From NCBI GenBank assembly GCA_937927195.1, contig CALBCY010000084.1, positions 1-34,970 on the forward strand: a stretch of 34,970 bases of DNA, written 5' to 3'. Both the position numbers and the translations under genes were made by a program. The DNA is from an uncultured Chitinophagales bacterium. GTDB taxonomy: Bacteria; Bacteroidota; Bacteroidia; Chitinophagales; UBA2359. Positions 8,492-17,700 of this stretch are shown here, one piece after another. How positions within the stretch are numbered: the stretch's first letter is position 1; each line of letters starts with the position of its first letter. Below the pieces are notes generated by a model. That model worked only from the letters and a program-made list of their open reading frames with translations. It made no database searches and was not told where the DNA came from.

Positions 8492-9379
8492 TTAGGCGGC
8501 TTTTTGATTTTCAATGCCGAGAATGTTTGTGAAAAACACATCTTCCAAATTGGCTTCGATTAGTTTGAAGTTGTTGCCTGGATCAGTTTCATTGTGGATG
8601 TGAATCAAAGGCTTTCCACTGACCAATTTGGTGGAAATAATGTTGTAATGAGCATTGTAATTTTCCATTTCATTTTTATCAATGGCTTTCTCCCAAATTT
8701 TACCATTGATGGCATCAGTCGCATCGTTTGGGCTGCCATTGAACAACAGCTTGCCTTGGTTGATGATGGCCATATTAGAGCAAAGTTCTCTGACATCTTC
8801 AACGATGTGAGTAGAAAGAATGACGATTACATTTTCACCAATTTCAGAAAGTAAATTATAGAAACGATTTCTTTCGCCTGGATCCAAACCTGCAGTAGGT
8901 TCATCAACGATTATCAGTTTGGGATTTCCTAGTAAAGCTTGAGCAATACCGAAACGCTGTTTCATCCCTCCAGAAAATCCGCTAACCGATTTCTTTCTGT
9001 GATCGTAAAGATTGACTCTTTCCAATAGTGCCGAAACGAGTTCTTTTCTTTCTTTGCGATTGATGATGCCTTTCAATATTGCCAGATGGTTCAAAAGGTT
9101 GGCTGCGCTTTCTCTTGGGTAAACTCCAAACTCCTGTGGGAGATAACCCAACACCTTTCTCAGTTCTTGTTTTTGATTGTGAACATCAATTTCACCAAGA
9201 TGAATACTGCCACTGTCCGCTTCTTGAAGTGTTGCAATGGTTCTCATTAAAGTAGATTTCCCTGCTCCATTTGGTCCCAGAAGGCCATACATGCCTTTGG
9301 GAATCCTTAGACTGATATTCTCAAGGGCTTTTACACCATTCGGGTAAGTTTTAGATAAACTTTTGATTCTAAGTTCCAT
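8492..9379 (-). CDS. ABC transporter ATP-binding protein
   Basis: 295 residues from the ATG at 9379 (MELRIKSLSKTYPNG). The frame stays open 42 codons further upstream, but that extension (His- and aromatic-rich) does not look like an ABC N-terminus, so the 9379 start is preferred. Motifs in order: Walker A GPNGAGKST (about 34-42), the Q-loop YLPQEFG, the signature VSGFSGGMKQRFGIAQ, Walker B LIIVDEPTAGLDPG, and the H-loop ILSTHIVED. It matches the ABC-2 / drug-and-peptide exporter ATPase class. It is cytoplasmic and should power the permease/M1 fusion immediately downstream. It is divergent from the histidine kinase at 9547; the shared intergenic region of about 165 bp probably holds both promoters. 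Confidence 0.93.
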   Translation of the reverse strand: MELRIKSLSKTYPNGVKALENISLRIPKGMYGLLGPNGAGKSTLMRTIATLQEADSGSIHLGEIDVHNQKQELRKVLGYLPQEFGVYPRESAANLLNHLAILKGIINRKERKELVSALLERVNLYDHRKKSVSGFSGGMKQRFGIAQALLGNPKLIIVDEPTAGLDPGERNRFYNLLSEIGENVIVILSTHIVEDVRELCSNMAIINQGKLLFNGSPNDATDAINGKIWEKAIDKNEMENYNAHYNIISTKLVSGKPLIHIHNETDPGNNFKLIEANLEDVFFTNILGIENQKAA

Positions 9380-9546
9380 TTTCTTTATTTTGATTAACAA
9401 TGATTCAAATCTAAATGGAAACCAGGCTGAAAAAAACTTAAGATGATGTGCTATATATAAAGAATGGTGAACGATGTAAAACCAATGATGAAACGTGTTC
9501 ATCATTAATAGTTGTAAATTGAGGGAGACTTATCGACATTTGTAAT

Positions 9547-10566
9547 ATGGAATCGAAACTGACATTTCGGAATTTTTATAAGCATCCTCGTTTTTGGAGG
9601 CACCTAATTTTTTGGATAATCTATGCGATTTTCGTAATCGTGAATGTGCTTGTTTTTGATATGAGCAATACTTCTAAAGATGAAGAGGAGGGTTGGCTGA
9701 CCTTTATGCTGTTTAATGTTCAATTGGTTTTTATGATTTATGGTAGTTTTTATGCCTATAACAATCTGATTCCCAAAAGGAAGTATTTATATTTTGTCCT
9801 TTCTGTTTTGGTCATTATTGTTGTTGCTTCCTTGTTCGATGATTTGATGGATGTTTCTGCTGTTCAAATTGGTATCCTAAAAGGTTTTTGGGCAAACCTG
9901 ATCATCTATCCGATAATTATAGGGGTTGGATTGGGTATCAAATTGGCCTACAATGGCGCAAAGCAAATTTTGCTGATAGACAAGTTACGAGCCAAGCAAA
10001 CTGAATCCGAATTGAAACTTTTGAAGTCGCAGGTCAATCCGCACTTTTTGTTCAACACTTTGAATAATATTTATTCGACTAATTTGGATGATCATGAAAG
10101 AGCCAATGACATCATTTTGGAATTGGCGGATTTGTTGCGTTATCAATTGGAAAGTAATCGCAACAATGAAACTTCCTTGCGTGACGAGATCAACAGTTTG
10201 GAGAATTATGTTTCATTGGAAAAAATAAGGGTGAAAGATTGTGATGTGCAGATTGAAAAGTCAGGCAATTTCAGCTCCGCTGAAATTGTTCCTTTATTGC
10301 TTTTGCCTTTTGTTGAAAATGCCTTTAAGTATGGAACAGGTATTGAGAGGGGTGAAATTTCGATAAAATTTGATCTAGATGAAAAGAAAATATTTCATTT
10401 TAATTGCAAGAATAAAATTGTACAGAAAAAGGGGCGAATTCACTCAGGAGGGATAGGATTGGAAAATGTAAAGAAACGATTAGAAATGATGTACTATGGA
10501 AATTATGAACTAGATATAAAAGAACTTGATGGCTTTTTTGTAGTAGACTTGAAGCTGAAATTGTAG
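9547..10566 (+). CDS. LytS/YehU-type sensor histidine kinase
   Basis: 339 residues. Four hydrophobic helices (about residues 19-41, 52-75, 80-96 and 112-133) are followed by a His_kinase-type domain. The phospho-accepting His lies in SQVNPHFLFNTLNNIYS (about residue 166). The ATP-binding region shows the N box LPFVENAFKYGTG and the G box GGIGLENVKKRLEMMYYG. There is no separate extracellular sensor domain, so the membrane helices probably sense the signal (inference). The next gene is its likely LytTR partner, about 140 nt downstream. Divergence from the ABC exporter genes suggests control of, or sensing through, that transporter. The ATG at 9547 is the first in frame and leaves almost no room for a Shine-Dalgarno site. 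Confidence 0.92.
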   Translation: MESKLTFRNFYKHPRFWRHLIFWIIYAIFVIVNVLVFDMSNTSKDEEEGWLTFMLFNVQLVFMIYGSFYAYNNLIPKRKYLYFVLSVLVIIVVASLFDDLMDVSAVQIGILKGFWANLIIYPIIIGVGLGIKLAYNGAKQILLIDKLRAKQTESELKLLKSQVNPHFLFNTLNNIYSTNLDDHERANDIILELADLLRYQLESNRNNETSLRDEINSLENYVSLEKIRVKDCDVQIEKSGNFSSAEIVPLLLLPFVENAFKYGTGIERGEISIKFDLDEKKIFHFNCKNKIVQKKGRIHSGGIGLENVKKRLEMMYYGNYELDIKELDGFFVVDLKLKL

Positions 10567-10708
10567 TGATGGTGATGGCTGTTGCCTTTAGCCTTTTTTC
10601 CATGCGAAAAAAACAAACCATGCGAACCCAACCGGTCCTGCAAGGGCCATCCCAAAAGCACAAAAGTGAGCGAAGCGAATGCTGCGCCCAAAACCTAATA
10701 CCAAAAGA
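10567..10708. repeat. repeat-like spacer between kinase and regulator genes
   Basis: A 142-bp, comparatively GC-rich spacer inside an otherwise tight two-component operon. It contains the direct repeat CCATGCGAA twice, the motif GAGCGAAGCG, and a 14-mer GTGATGGCTGTTGC that recurs at 20686-20699. Minus-strand open frames across it are not credible genes. Probably an inserted dispersed intergenic element. Confidence 0.45.
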
Positions 10709-11422
10709 ATGATTTTAAAATGTTTAATAATCGACGATGAGCCACCAGCGCATAAGGTGTTGGAAAATTACATAGCTAAGCTGAATAGTTTGACCTTGGC
10801 AGGAAATTGCTACAATGCGATAGAGGCGGTAGATTTTTTGCACAATCAACAAGTAGACATTGTTTTTTTGGACATTAATATGCCTGAAATGAGTGGTTTA
10901 GAATTTTTAAAAACCTTGCACAATCCGCCCAATATCATTTTGACAACTGCTTATTCAGAATTTGCCTTGGAGAGTTATGAATTTGGTGTTATCGATTATT
11001 TACTCAAGCCCATTCGTTTTGATCGTTTTTTGAAAGCGGTGAATCGCATTCTTCAAATGCAAAGCAGCCAAGAATCGTCTGGAGTGCTTGAGAAAAAAGA
11101 AGAGGAGCCGAAAGAAACTTTTTTCTTTGTGAAGGCAGATGGAATTCAACACAAAGTGGTATTTAGTGAAATACAATACATCGAATCACAAGGGAATTTT
11201 GTGCAATTACATCTTGACAGCAAAAAGATCTTAACCGCTGAAACGCTTAGTAAAATGGAAAAAAAGTTGAGTGAGTTTGGCTTTATGCGGGTACACAAAT
11301 CCTATGTTGTGAACAAGAAAAGAGTAGAAGGGATAAGGGGAAATCAGTTGATTTTTAAGCAGGCAAAGGTACCTATTGGTAATTCATATAAAATGATAGT
11401 ATTGGGAGAGTTGGGATTGTGA
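10709..11422 (+). CDS. LytTR-family response regulator
   Basis: 237 residues from the ATG at 10709 (MILKCLIIDDEPPA). An upstream alternative start would add ten residues not seen in the family. The receiver domain shows the acidic pair Asp9/Asp10, phospho-acceptor Asp55 in DIVFLDINMPEMSG, and the conserved Lys100 in DYLLKPIRF. A LytTR DNA-binding domain fills about residues 135-237, with FFFVKADG, IQYIESQGNFVQLHL and FMRVHKSYVVNKKRV as recognisable strands. It is the expected output partner of the LytS-type kinase upstream. Targets are unknown; the divergent ABC/M1 exporter operon is the natural candidate. Downstream is a possible AT-only terminator at 11435-11490. Confidence 0.93.
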   Translation: MILKCLIIDDEPPAHKVLENYIAKLNSLTLAGNCYNAIEAVDFLHNQQVDIVFLDINMPEMSGLEFLKTLHNPPNIILTTAYSEFALESYEFGVIDYLLKPIRFDRFLKAVNRILQMQSSQESSGVLEKKEEEPKETFFFVKADGIQHKVVFSEIQYIESQGNFVQLHLDSKKILTAETLSKMEKKLSEFGFMRVHKSYVVNKKRVEGIRGNQLIFKQAKVPIGNSYKMIVLGELGL

Positions 11423-11882
11423 AGAGTCTAGAATTTTGAATATCCCAATTCTTATTGCATAAATAATTAAAAATTATTTTGATATTCAAAGCTCTTGATT
11501 TGAAAAAATGAATGCCATTGATTTGCCATTTATTTGACCTTAAGTGTTTGATTTACATTGTTTTGTATTGACATTGTCCAAATGTGTTTCTCTTTCGTTT
11601 TTAACCAGTTCTATTTGGTTTTAACACTTGACCTCCCATCGTATTTATTTCCCTAAACATTAAAACTTGAATCATTATTTTTGTAAAATTGAAGGACCAC
11701 CTAACACAGGTTCTAGTTCCTTTAAATAGTCATGCTTTTTTCTTTTTTTTCAAATATTTGTTCATCAAAAAAAACCATTTTCTGTTAAAAGTTATTTGTA
11801 TGCTAGCTCGTTATATTGTGTAAAAATTTAATTGTCGAATGTTGTGATTTGTGTTGGCTTCCTAATTTACTTGTAGTTTTAA
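11423..11882. other. intergenic region without a gene
   Basis: About 460 bp, very AT-rich, with no credible ORF. Near its left end are nested inverted repeats (11435-11490). The rest must hold the promoter for the gene at 11883, but no clean TAnnTTTG/TTG pair was identified. Confidence 0.6.
11435..11490 (+). terminator. nested AT-rich inverted repeats downstream of the response regulator
   Basis: TTTGAATATC (11435-11444) is complementary to GATATTCAAA (11481-11490). Inside, AAATAATT (11461-11468) pairs with AATTATTT (11472-11479) around an AAA loop. Weak base pairs and no canonical U-tract make the terminator call tentative. Confidence 0.35.
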
Positions 11883-13361
11883 ATGAAATTAACAGAACAA
11901 CTTTATCTTATGATACATTCTTTGAACAAAGCTGAGAAGCGGAGTTTTAAGATTTATTCTCAGAAGTATGGCAAGTCAAAAACCAAGTTGATATTGCTTT
12001 TTGATTTAATAAATGCTGTCGAAGAGTATGATGAAAAGTATTTGAATAAACAATTTAAGAAGAAGTTAAAGTCTGGGTCCTTGAGCTATGAGAAATACAA
12101 ATTGAAAGAATTGTTATCCAATTCTCTTTGCGATTTGCATTTCAATTCTGTGGATTCCCAAAGTATCGGAAATGTTATTTGTAAAATAGAATTAGCCTTG
12201 AAATTGAAATCTCCAGCCTTGATGGAAGAATGGCTGGAACGTGGATATAAAATGTGTGAGCAAGAATTAGAGAATGTGTTTGTTCCAATTTTGAAACGCT
12301 TTGAGTTAAAGTTAATGATGTTGAAAAAGGCTGATCTAGCAGAAGCTGTTGAATGTTCAGAATCAGCCATTCGCGCCAGTAAAGCGCTGATTAAAGATTT
12401 GCAGTTTCAAAAAATGAGGAATCAGTTTGGTAGTTTCATGTTGAAAAATTTCTATAGTGAAGATAAGGCCAAAGTGGAAATTGAACGCTTAAAATTAGTC
12501 AATAGTAAGAATTTTAATGCGGATGAAAACGAATTGAATTTCACGCAAAAAACCGACTTGCTATATTGTAGACAAATCAATTTTTCTTATTTGAGAGATA
12601 GTGAAAACTTGAATTTAGTAAACAGAACCATCATAGAACATCTTGAAAGCGAGCCGAACTACATCAAAAGAAAATTTGATACTTATACGACTTTTTATGG
12701 CAGCATGATTGTAGGCTTGATAAAAGCAAAAAAAATTGATTTAGCAGAAAAATATCTTGAGCGATTCTCCCAATTGTGTTTGCAAAATGACGTAACAGAT
12801 TTCAACTTAGTAAACGCTGTTAAAGAAAGCCATTTGTTTTTAAGCTGTGTGGTCAGTACCTACAAATATGAATATTTGGCTGTTTGCAAAAAGAAAGCAG
12901 AGATAAAAAAATTGCTTACTAAAAATGCTCAATTAGAAGAAACCTTTGATCAACCTGATGTTTTATTGTTTCTCCTTATTGAATCTGAATTTGCCTTAAA
13001 GAAATATGAAGACTGCCTTGATTCAATAAGCTTTTACTATTCTGTTTTCGATAAAAAAAGTCATTTATTGGTTTCGCACATTGAGAATAATTTCAGGTTA
13101 AAAGCTTTTGAATTTGCCTGCCAATTTGATTTGGGGAACCTCAATACCGCGAACAGCCTTTTGAAATCTATTGGTTATTTTCTTTCGATTAAGGAGGTGC
13201 AAAGCGATCAGTTGACTTTGATAAAAAACTTGTTGATATCTATAAACAAAGGTAAAATAGAAAAGACTAGTTTAGCAGAAATGAAAGCTGACTATGTCAA
13301 AAAAATGCCCGAACCTTTATTGGTGCTGCTCCGATGGATTGAGGAGAAGATGGAGGGTTGA
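11883..13361 (+). CDS. hypothetical helical (TPR-like) protein, paralogue of the 26938 gene
   Basis: 492 residues, no signal peptide or membrane segment. It appears almost entirely alpha-helical, with a repetitive Leu/Ala/Glu/Lys pattern suggestive of a TPR-like solenoid. The N-terminus (MIHSLNKAEKRSFKIYSQKY ... LLFDLINAVEEYDEKY) matches the N-terminus of the 477-aa protein at 26938 in spacing and residues: a 'sLnkaEK..F..f' helix, then a 'k.l.Lfd.i' helix, then a short segment leading to 'Y.k.klkeLLsnsL'. I infer they are paralogues. No catalytic residues are visible and the function is unknown. It stands alone on the plus strand and is followed by the non-coding repeat array. Confidence 0.8.
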   Translation: MKLTEQLYLMIHSLNKAEKRSFKIYSQKYGKSKTKLILLFDLINAVEEYDEKYLNKQFKKKLKSGSLSYEKYKLKELLSNSLCDLHFNSVDSQSIGNVICKIELALKLKSPALMEEWLERGYKMCEQELENVFVPILKRFELKLMMLKKADLAEAVECSESAIRASKALIKDLQFQKMRNQFGSFMLKNFYSEDKAKVEIERLKLVNSKNFNADENELNFTQKTDLLYCRQINFSYLRDSENLNLVNRTIIEHLESEPNYIKRKFDTYTTFYGSMIVGLIKAKKIDLAEKYLERFSQLCLQNDVTDFNLVNAVKESHLFLSCVVSTYKYEYLAVCKKKAEIKKLLTKNAQLEETFDQPDVLLFLLIESEFALKKYEDCLDSISFYYSVFDKKSHLLVSHIENNFRLKAFEFACQFDLGNLNTANSLLKSIGYFLSIKEVQSDQLTLIKNLLISINKGKIEKTSLAEMKADYVKKMPEPLLVLLRWIEEKMEG

Positions 13362-13414
13362 TTGTTGAAAAATACGAAACATATACACAAATATACACAC
13401 ACAATTCACCACAT

Positions 13415-14433
13415 CCGTCATTCCGGAATTTTATGAAGCGAAGCGGAAGAAGTTTACGAGCACTAAGCACACACCACACCCGTCATTCCGGAATTTTATG
13501 AAGCGAAGCGAAAGAAAATATCCGGAATCCCACGAACTGGCTGTTCCCTACAAACCACAACGGCTATATTTTGGTGTTATCACCAAAATCACGTGGACTG
13601 TCAAAACTGAAGCCTAATTCCCAATCGTTTCATCCCAACTATGCTTAGAAATCTGCCCTCAGGATCCGTCTTTTCTTCGTGCATGTTGTGTAGTTAAAAA
13701 CTACCTGTCAAGTTTTCACGCAGCGATCACAAGTCAATGAAATATGAAAGAGAAGTTTAATAACTTCTCTTAGGGGTTTATGTTCACACGCCACATGCCA
13801 CACGCCACACCACACCCGTCATTCCGGAATTTTATGAAGCGAAGCGGAAGAAAATATCCGGAATCCCACGAACTGGCTGTTTCCTACAAACCACAGTTGC
13901 TATATTTTGGTGTTATCACCAAAATCACGTGGACTGTCAAAACAATTTCTAATCGTTACTCCCGACTACGATTCCATATCTGCGTTGTGGAATCCATCTT
14001 TTACTCAGTGCATGCTAGGTAGTTAAAAACTACCTGTCAAATTTTCACGCAGCGATCACAAGTCAATGAAATATGAAAGAGAAGTTCTGAAACTTCACTT
14101 AGATGGTTTATGTTCATACGCCACACGCCACACGCCATCCGTCATTCCGGAATTTTATGAAGCGAAGCGGAAAAAAATATCCGGAATCCCACGAACTGGC
14201 TGTTTCCTACAAACAACAATGGCTATATTTTGGTGTTATCACCAAAATCACGTGGACTGTCAAAACTGAAACCTGATTCCCAATCGTTACTCCTGCCTAC
14301 GATTCCCTATCTGGGTTGTGTAATCCGTCTTTTTCTAATGCATGTTGGGTAGTTAAAAACTACCTGTCAAATTTTCACGCAGCGATCAAAAATCAACGAT
14401 ATATGAAAGAGATTTCGGAAACTTCACTTAGGC
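13415..14433. repeat. tandem array of three ~295-340-bp structured repeats plus a 65-bp fragment
   Basis: The unit begins CCGTCATTCCGGAATTTTAT. Copies start at 13480, 13816 and 14139, and a truncated head copy is at 13415. Two blocks are nearly identical in all full copies. Block 1 is about 140 bp and ends GTGGACTGTCAAAA. Block 2 is about 80 bp and runs from TAGTTAAAAACTACCTGTCAA to GCAGCGATCA and a following ATATGAAAGAGA. The 60-70 bp between the blocks diverge. Hairpin 1 is a 9-bp stem with a TTAT loop at 13568-13589, 13904-13925 and 14227-14248. Hairpin 2 (GTAGTT/AACTAC, AAA loop, up to 8 bp) is at 13690-13704, 14017-14035 and 14348-14364. Open frames differ between copies, so it is not coding. 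CACACGCCACAC-type low-complexity sequence separates the copies. Confidence 0.85.
13749..13770. other. 9-bp hairpin at the 3' side of the first full repeat copy
   Basis: AGAGAAGTT pairs with AACTTCTCT around TAAT. The equivalent positions in the second copy keep a 6-bp GAAGTT/AACTTC stem with a different loop. In the third copy it is largely lost. Confidence 0.6.
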
Positions 14434-14482
14434 GGAGGTTGAAGAAGACTACGACCAGTTTGGGGGGGGAAATAATGACCAA

Positions 14483-14776
14483 TTACAACTCTTCTAATTG
14501 ATATTCAAACTCCTTATTTATATATAACTCTATACTTTTTAAAATGTCTTTTTCGAAAGTTGTATTTGAATTGAAATATAGATAAACTCTGTTTTTATCT
14601 TCGATGATAAAACTAAACTTATCACCCCATTTTGGATCGTCTAAACTTATCCATATTGATTTTTCATCACACTCAAAGTTTTCTGGATGCGTTTTTCCAA
14701 GAAATTCTCTTAATTGAATGATATCTAAACAAGTGAAATCTTTTTCTGTTGTTTTTAAATTGTACTCTACTCCCAT
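14483..14776 (-). CDS. probable immunity protein for the Rhs toxin
   Basis: 97 residues, acidic, no signal peptide, so cytoplasmic. It starts 14 nt after the stop of the Rhs toxin gene on the same strand, the usual place for the cognate immunity gene in polymorphic toxin loci. The sequence (MGVEYNLKTTEKDFTCLDII ... KSIELYINKEFEYQLEEL) suggests an alpha/beta fold with a beta-rich centre (WISLDDP, FSFIIEDKNRVYLYF). I could not assign it to a named immunity family. The call rests on position, size and charge. A run of eight G residues (14462-14469) lies just beyond the stop. The reading frame is intact. Confidence 0.7.
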   Translation of the reverse strand: MGVEYNLKTTEKDFTCLDIIQLREFLGKTHPENFECDEKSIWISLDDPKWGDKFSFIIEDKNRVYLYFNSNTTFEKDILKSIELYINKEFEYQLEEL

Positions 14777-14790
14777 TTATTAAATTTGTT

Positions 14791-17700
14791 TTAGGCTCCG
14801 TAGCCATGAGGTCTGTTTCTCACAGCGGGTAAATCCTGAGGATTTCGTATGCCAATGTGAGTTTCATCTGGATTAGAGCTAACTTCTCCTTTATCGTTTA
14901 ATTGATCACCTGCAGGATTTTGTTTGTGCACATGTGCATTAAGGCCTGATTTTGGTGTCAAATTTCCATTTCGCATAGTAGTCCGTTCATTTCCATAAGG
15001 ATGAATCCTTACTTGTGAACCATCTGCATGATCCCATGTTTCGTTTCTTGCAGAACTATTGCTGACTTTTGTTTGAGTATAACCACTTTGCTGTAGTGTT
15101 TTTCTTACTTGTGTTTCGGACATTCCTCTTAAGGGAGGAAGATGACCTGAAGCACTGTTGCAAGCAGCTAAGCCCAAAACATCTACACTGGTATTAATAT
15201 CAGAACTATAAGCATACAAACTGGGATTTCCACCCAACAAACCTATCGGATCTTCACTGATATACCCACCACTTTCCGGATCGTAATACCTAAACCGATT
15301 GTAATACAATCCAGTTTCAACATCCTCGTATTGTCCTGGATATCGGAATGGACAATCGCCCAATTCGCCTTCCAAGTTAATTGCTTCTCCGTAAATATTC
15401 AAATTACAGGACCAAACCTTTTTGCCGGAAGCGTCGAACATGGCGGTTGGTGCTCCAATATGATCACTGATGATACTGAAAGCCTCTTCTCCTACAATTT
15501 TTGCAGATGGACTGAAATTCCCTGGCTCAAAAACCCAAGTGATTAAGTCGCTATTTTGTACCAGCTCTTTTGGCGGAGCATTGGCAGCTTGAATCTGAAT
15601 TTTTTGATCCCGTTTCTTGATTTTGAATATTCCATTTTCACTGCCTTTGTTCGAAATTTTCATCCCACCACTTTGTAGCCTAACTTTACCTTTACTGGAC
15701 TCAACCCATTCATGAAGTGGAACATTCCCATCCCAAATCCATTTGGTTGTTTTGTCTTTGTAAGTCTTTGAAATCCTTCGACCCAAAGCGTCATATTCGA
15801 ATCTGACGATGCGACCATCGGGTTTAGAAACACTTGTCAACATTCCACTGGCATTCCATTCATAGCTTGTGCTTCCTGCTCCCTGTTTGCTTGTTTTCTG
15901 AATCAGATTGCCCAAAACATCATAGGTATAATTGAATTTTGTGCATTCCAATAATTGGCCTGCAGGACTGTATCGTCGATCTTTTCTGCTTTGGCTGGTA
16001 AATAAATTTCCTACTGCATCTGGTATTTTATACAAAACCTGATCTGGATATTCGGCCCAGGAAAGATTGCCAAAAATATCATGACCAAAAGTAACTTTGC
16101 CTGTTTTTAGGTCATTGATTTCTTTAAGCAGGTTGTTGAAATCCCATTTGTAGGTTCTTGAAATAAATTCTTGAGTTCCTGAAAAAACATTGTGCTCCAA
16201 GGGGCGACCCAACTTGTCTCGTTTCCAGCGACTCTGAATGCCTCCTGGCAGATCACGCTGAATTTCAAGACCCATTAAATCTCTTTGAATGCTGCTTGTC
16301 CATTTTGCTTCGCCGCTTTCTGATTGAGCATTTATACCTGTTAGTTCACCAGACTGGTTTCTTTCAAATGAAATGTTAGCACCCTTAGAAGAACGAAGAG
16401 CGATGGATAAACCTGAAATGTCAAATTCCTTTTCTACAAAATGTTCCCCCTGATTTTCCTTAATAATGTTACCAATAGCATCCCTCTCAAAACGGACTAT
16501 TGTAGAAGCATTTTTCGCCTCTTCCAATCGACCCGCCAAATCAAACTTAAACTGTTCCTTGCTTGCATCCCAATGTTCAATTCCTACAATGCGATCCATT
16601 GAATCATAAACAAAAGAACTGTTCTTGCCCATCGGCCTTTGTATGCTTTTGATCCGCCCGTTAAGGTCACGAATGTATCGGATGTTCTTTTCGTCGAAAC
16701 CTGTTTCTAAAACAGGCTCTCCTCTTTGATCAAGTGCGAATCGGAATGCATATCCTTTCTCGTTTTTGATTCCTATCAATTGATCTTCTTTGTCATAATC
16801 AAATTCAACGCGAGTCCCAGATTCTATTCTGGCGGTCATTCGGTTAAAGCCTCCATATTCAAATTTGACCTCTTTTTGTTTATCCATCAATCGGATTAGG
16901 TTTCCCTCTGCGTCATAATTTAATTGTCTGATATTGCCATCGCTTTCATATATTCTTTTGCTTCGACCGATTAAATCTATTGTTCTTTTTAAAGTTCCTT
17001 TATTGGGATTGGTAACTGAAATGTTTCTACCCAAGCGGTCATATTCCAATTTTGTGGAGCCCTCATTTGGATTGATTATTTCGGTGATATTGTGAAATTT
17101 GTCGTAATTGATTATCGTCTGGTTTCCCATTCCGTCCATCAGCTCAATCAATCGCCCATCCTCATGATTGAAGATCATTGGATTGTCCAATGGATCACTT
17201 TTTGCAACCAGTATTCCATTTTCATTATAGGCCCACTTCCACTCGCCACCTAATTGGTCTTTTAGCCAAATGAGCTGGCTTCGTTCGTCGTATTCCATTT
17301 CAATAACGCTGCCATCAGGAAAGGTGGTTGCATTGCGATTGCCCCTTTCATCATAACTGTGATAAGTATTTCTTCCCAGCTCATCAATTTCTTCAATGAG
17401 TTGCTGATCATCATCAAATATCTTAATACTTTCGGCTCCGTTTGCGTCGATGGTTTTTGTAACCAATCCGCTTTTATTGTAGTGGTGTTCTGCTTTGTGT
17501 CCTAGTGCATTTGTGACAGTAGTGATTCTGTCTTTTTTATTGTAAATCAATTGGTTGTCGTAAATGCCGCCGTCTCCCCATGTTCGAGTACAATAAGCGT
17601 GTTCATCATCTCTGTCCCATTTGAAATAGAAGCTTAAACCGTTTCTGTTCGTTTCTTGCTCTAACAAATGCCCTCTGTATTTGAAGTGAAATGCCTTGCC

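Noticed and set aside
9380-9505. 42-codon N-terminal extension of the ABC ATPase
   Set aside because: The extension is His/aromatic-rich, unlike the family, and MELRIKSLSKTYPNG is a standard ABC start.
9512-9542. Promoter with TTG and GACATTTG upstream of the histidine kinase
   Set aside because: Spacing (20 bp) is good, but the -7 box mismatches TAnnTTTG at the first base and would place the start of transcription at the ATG; too weak to list as a feature.
10400-10691. Minus-strand frames over the kinase end and spacer
   Set aside because: They overlap a clear histidine kinase domain on the other strand and repeat-like spacer sequence.
13415-14433. CRISPR array
   Set aside because: The period is over 320 bp, with long conserved blocks and no 25-40-bp repeat/spacer alternation or cas genes.
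13780-14501. Plus-strand open frames of 60-80 codons inside the repeat array
   Set aside because: They fall in different frames and phases of the repeat unit, share no protein between copies and look like translated repeats.
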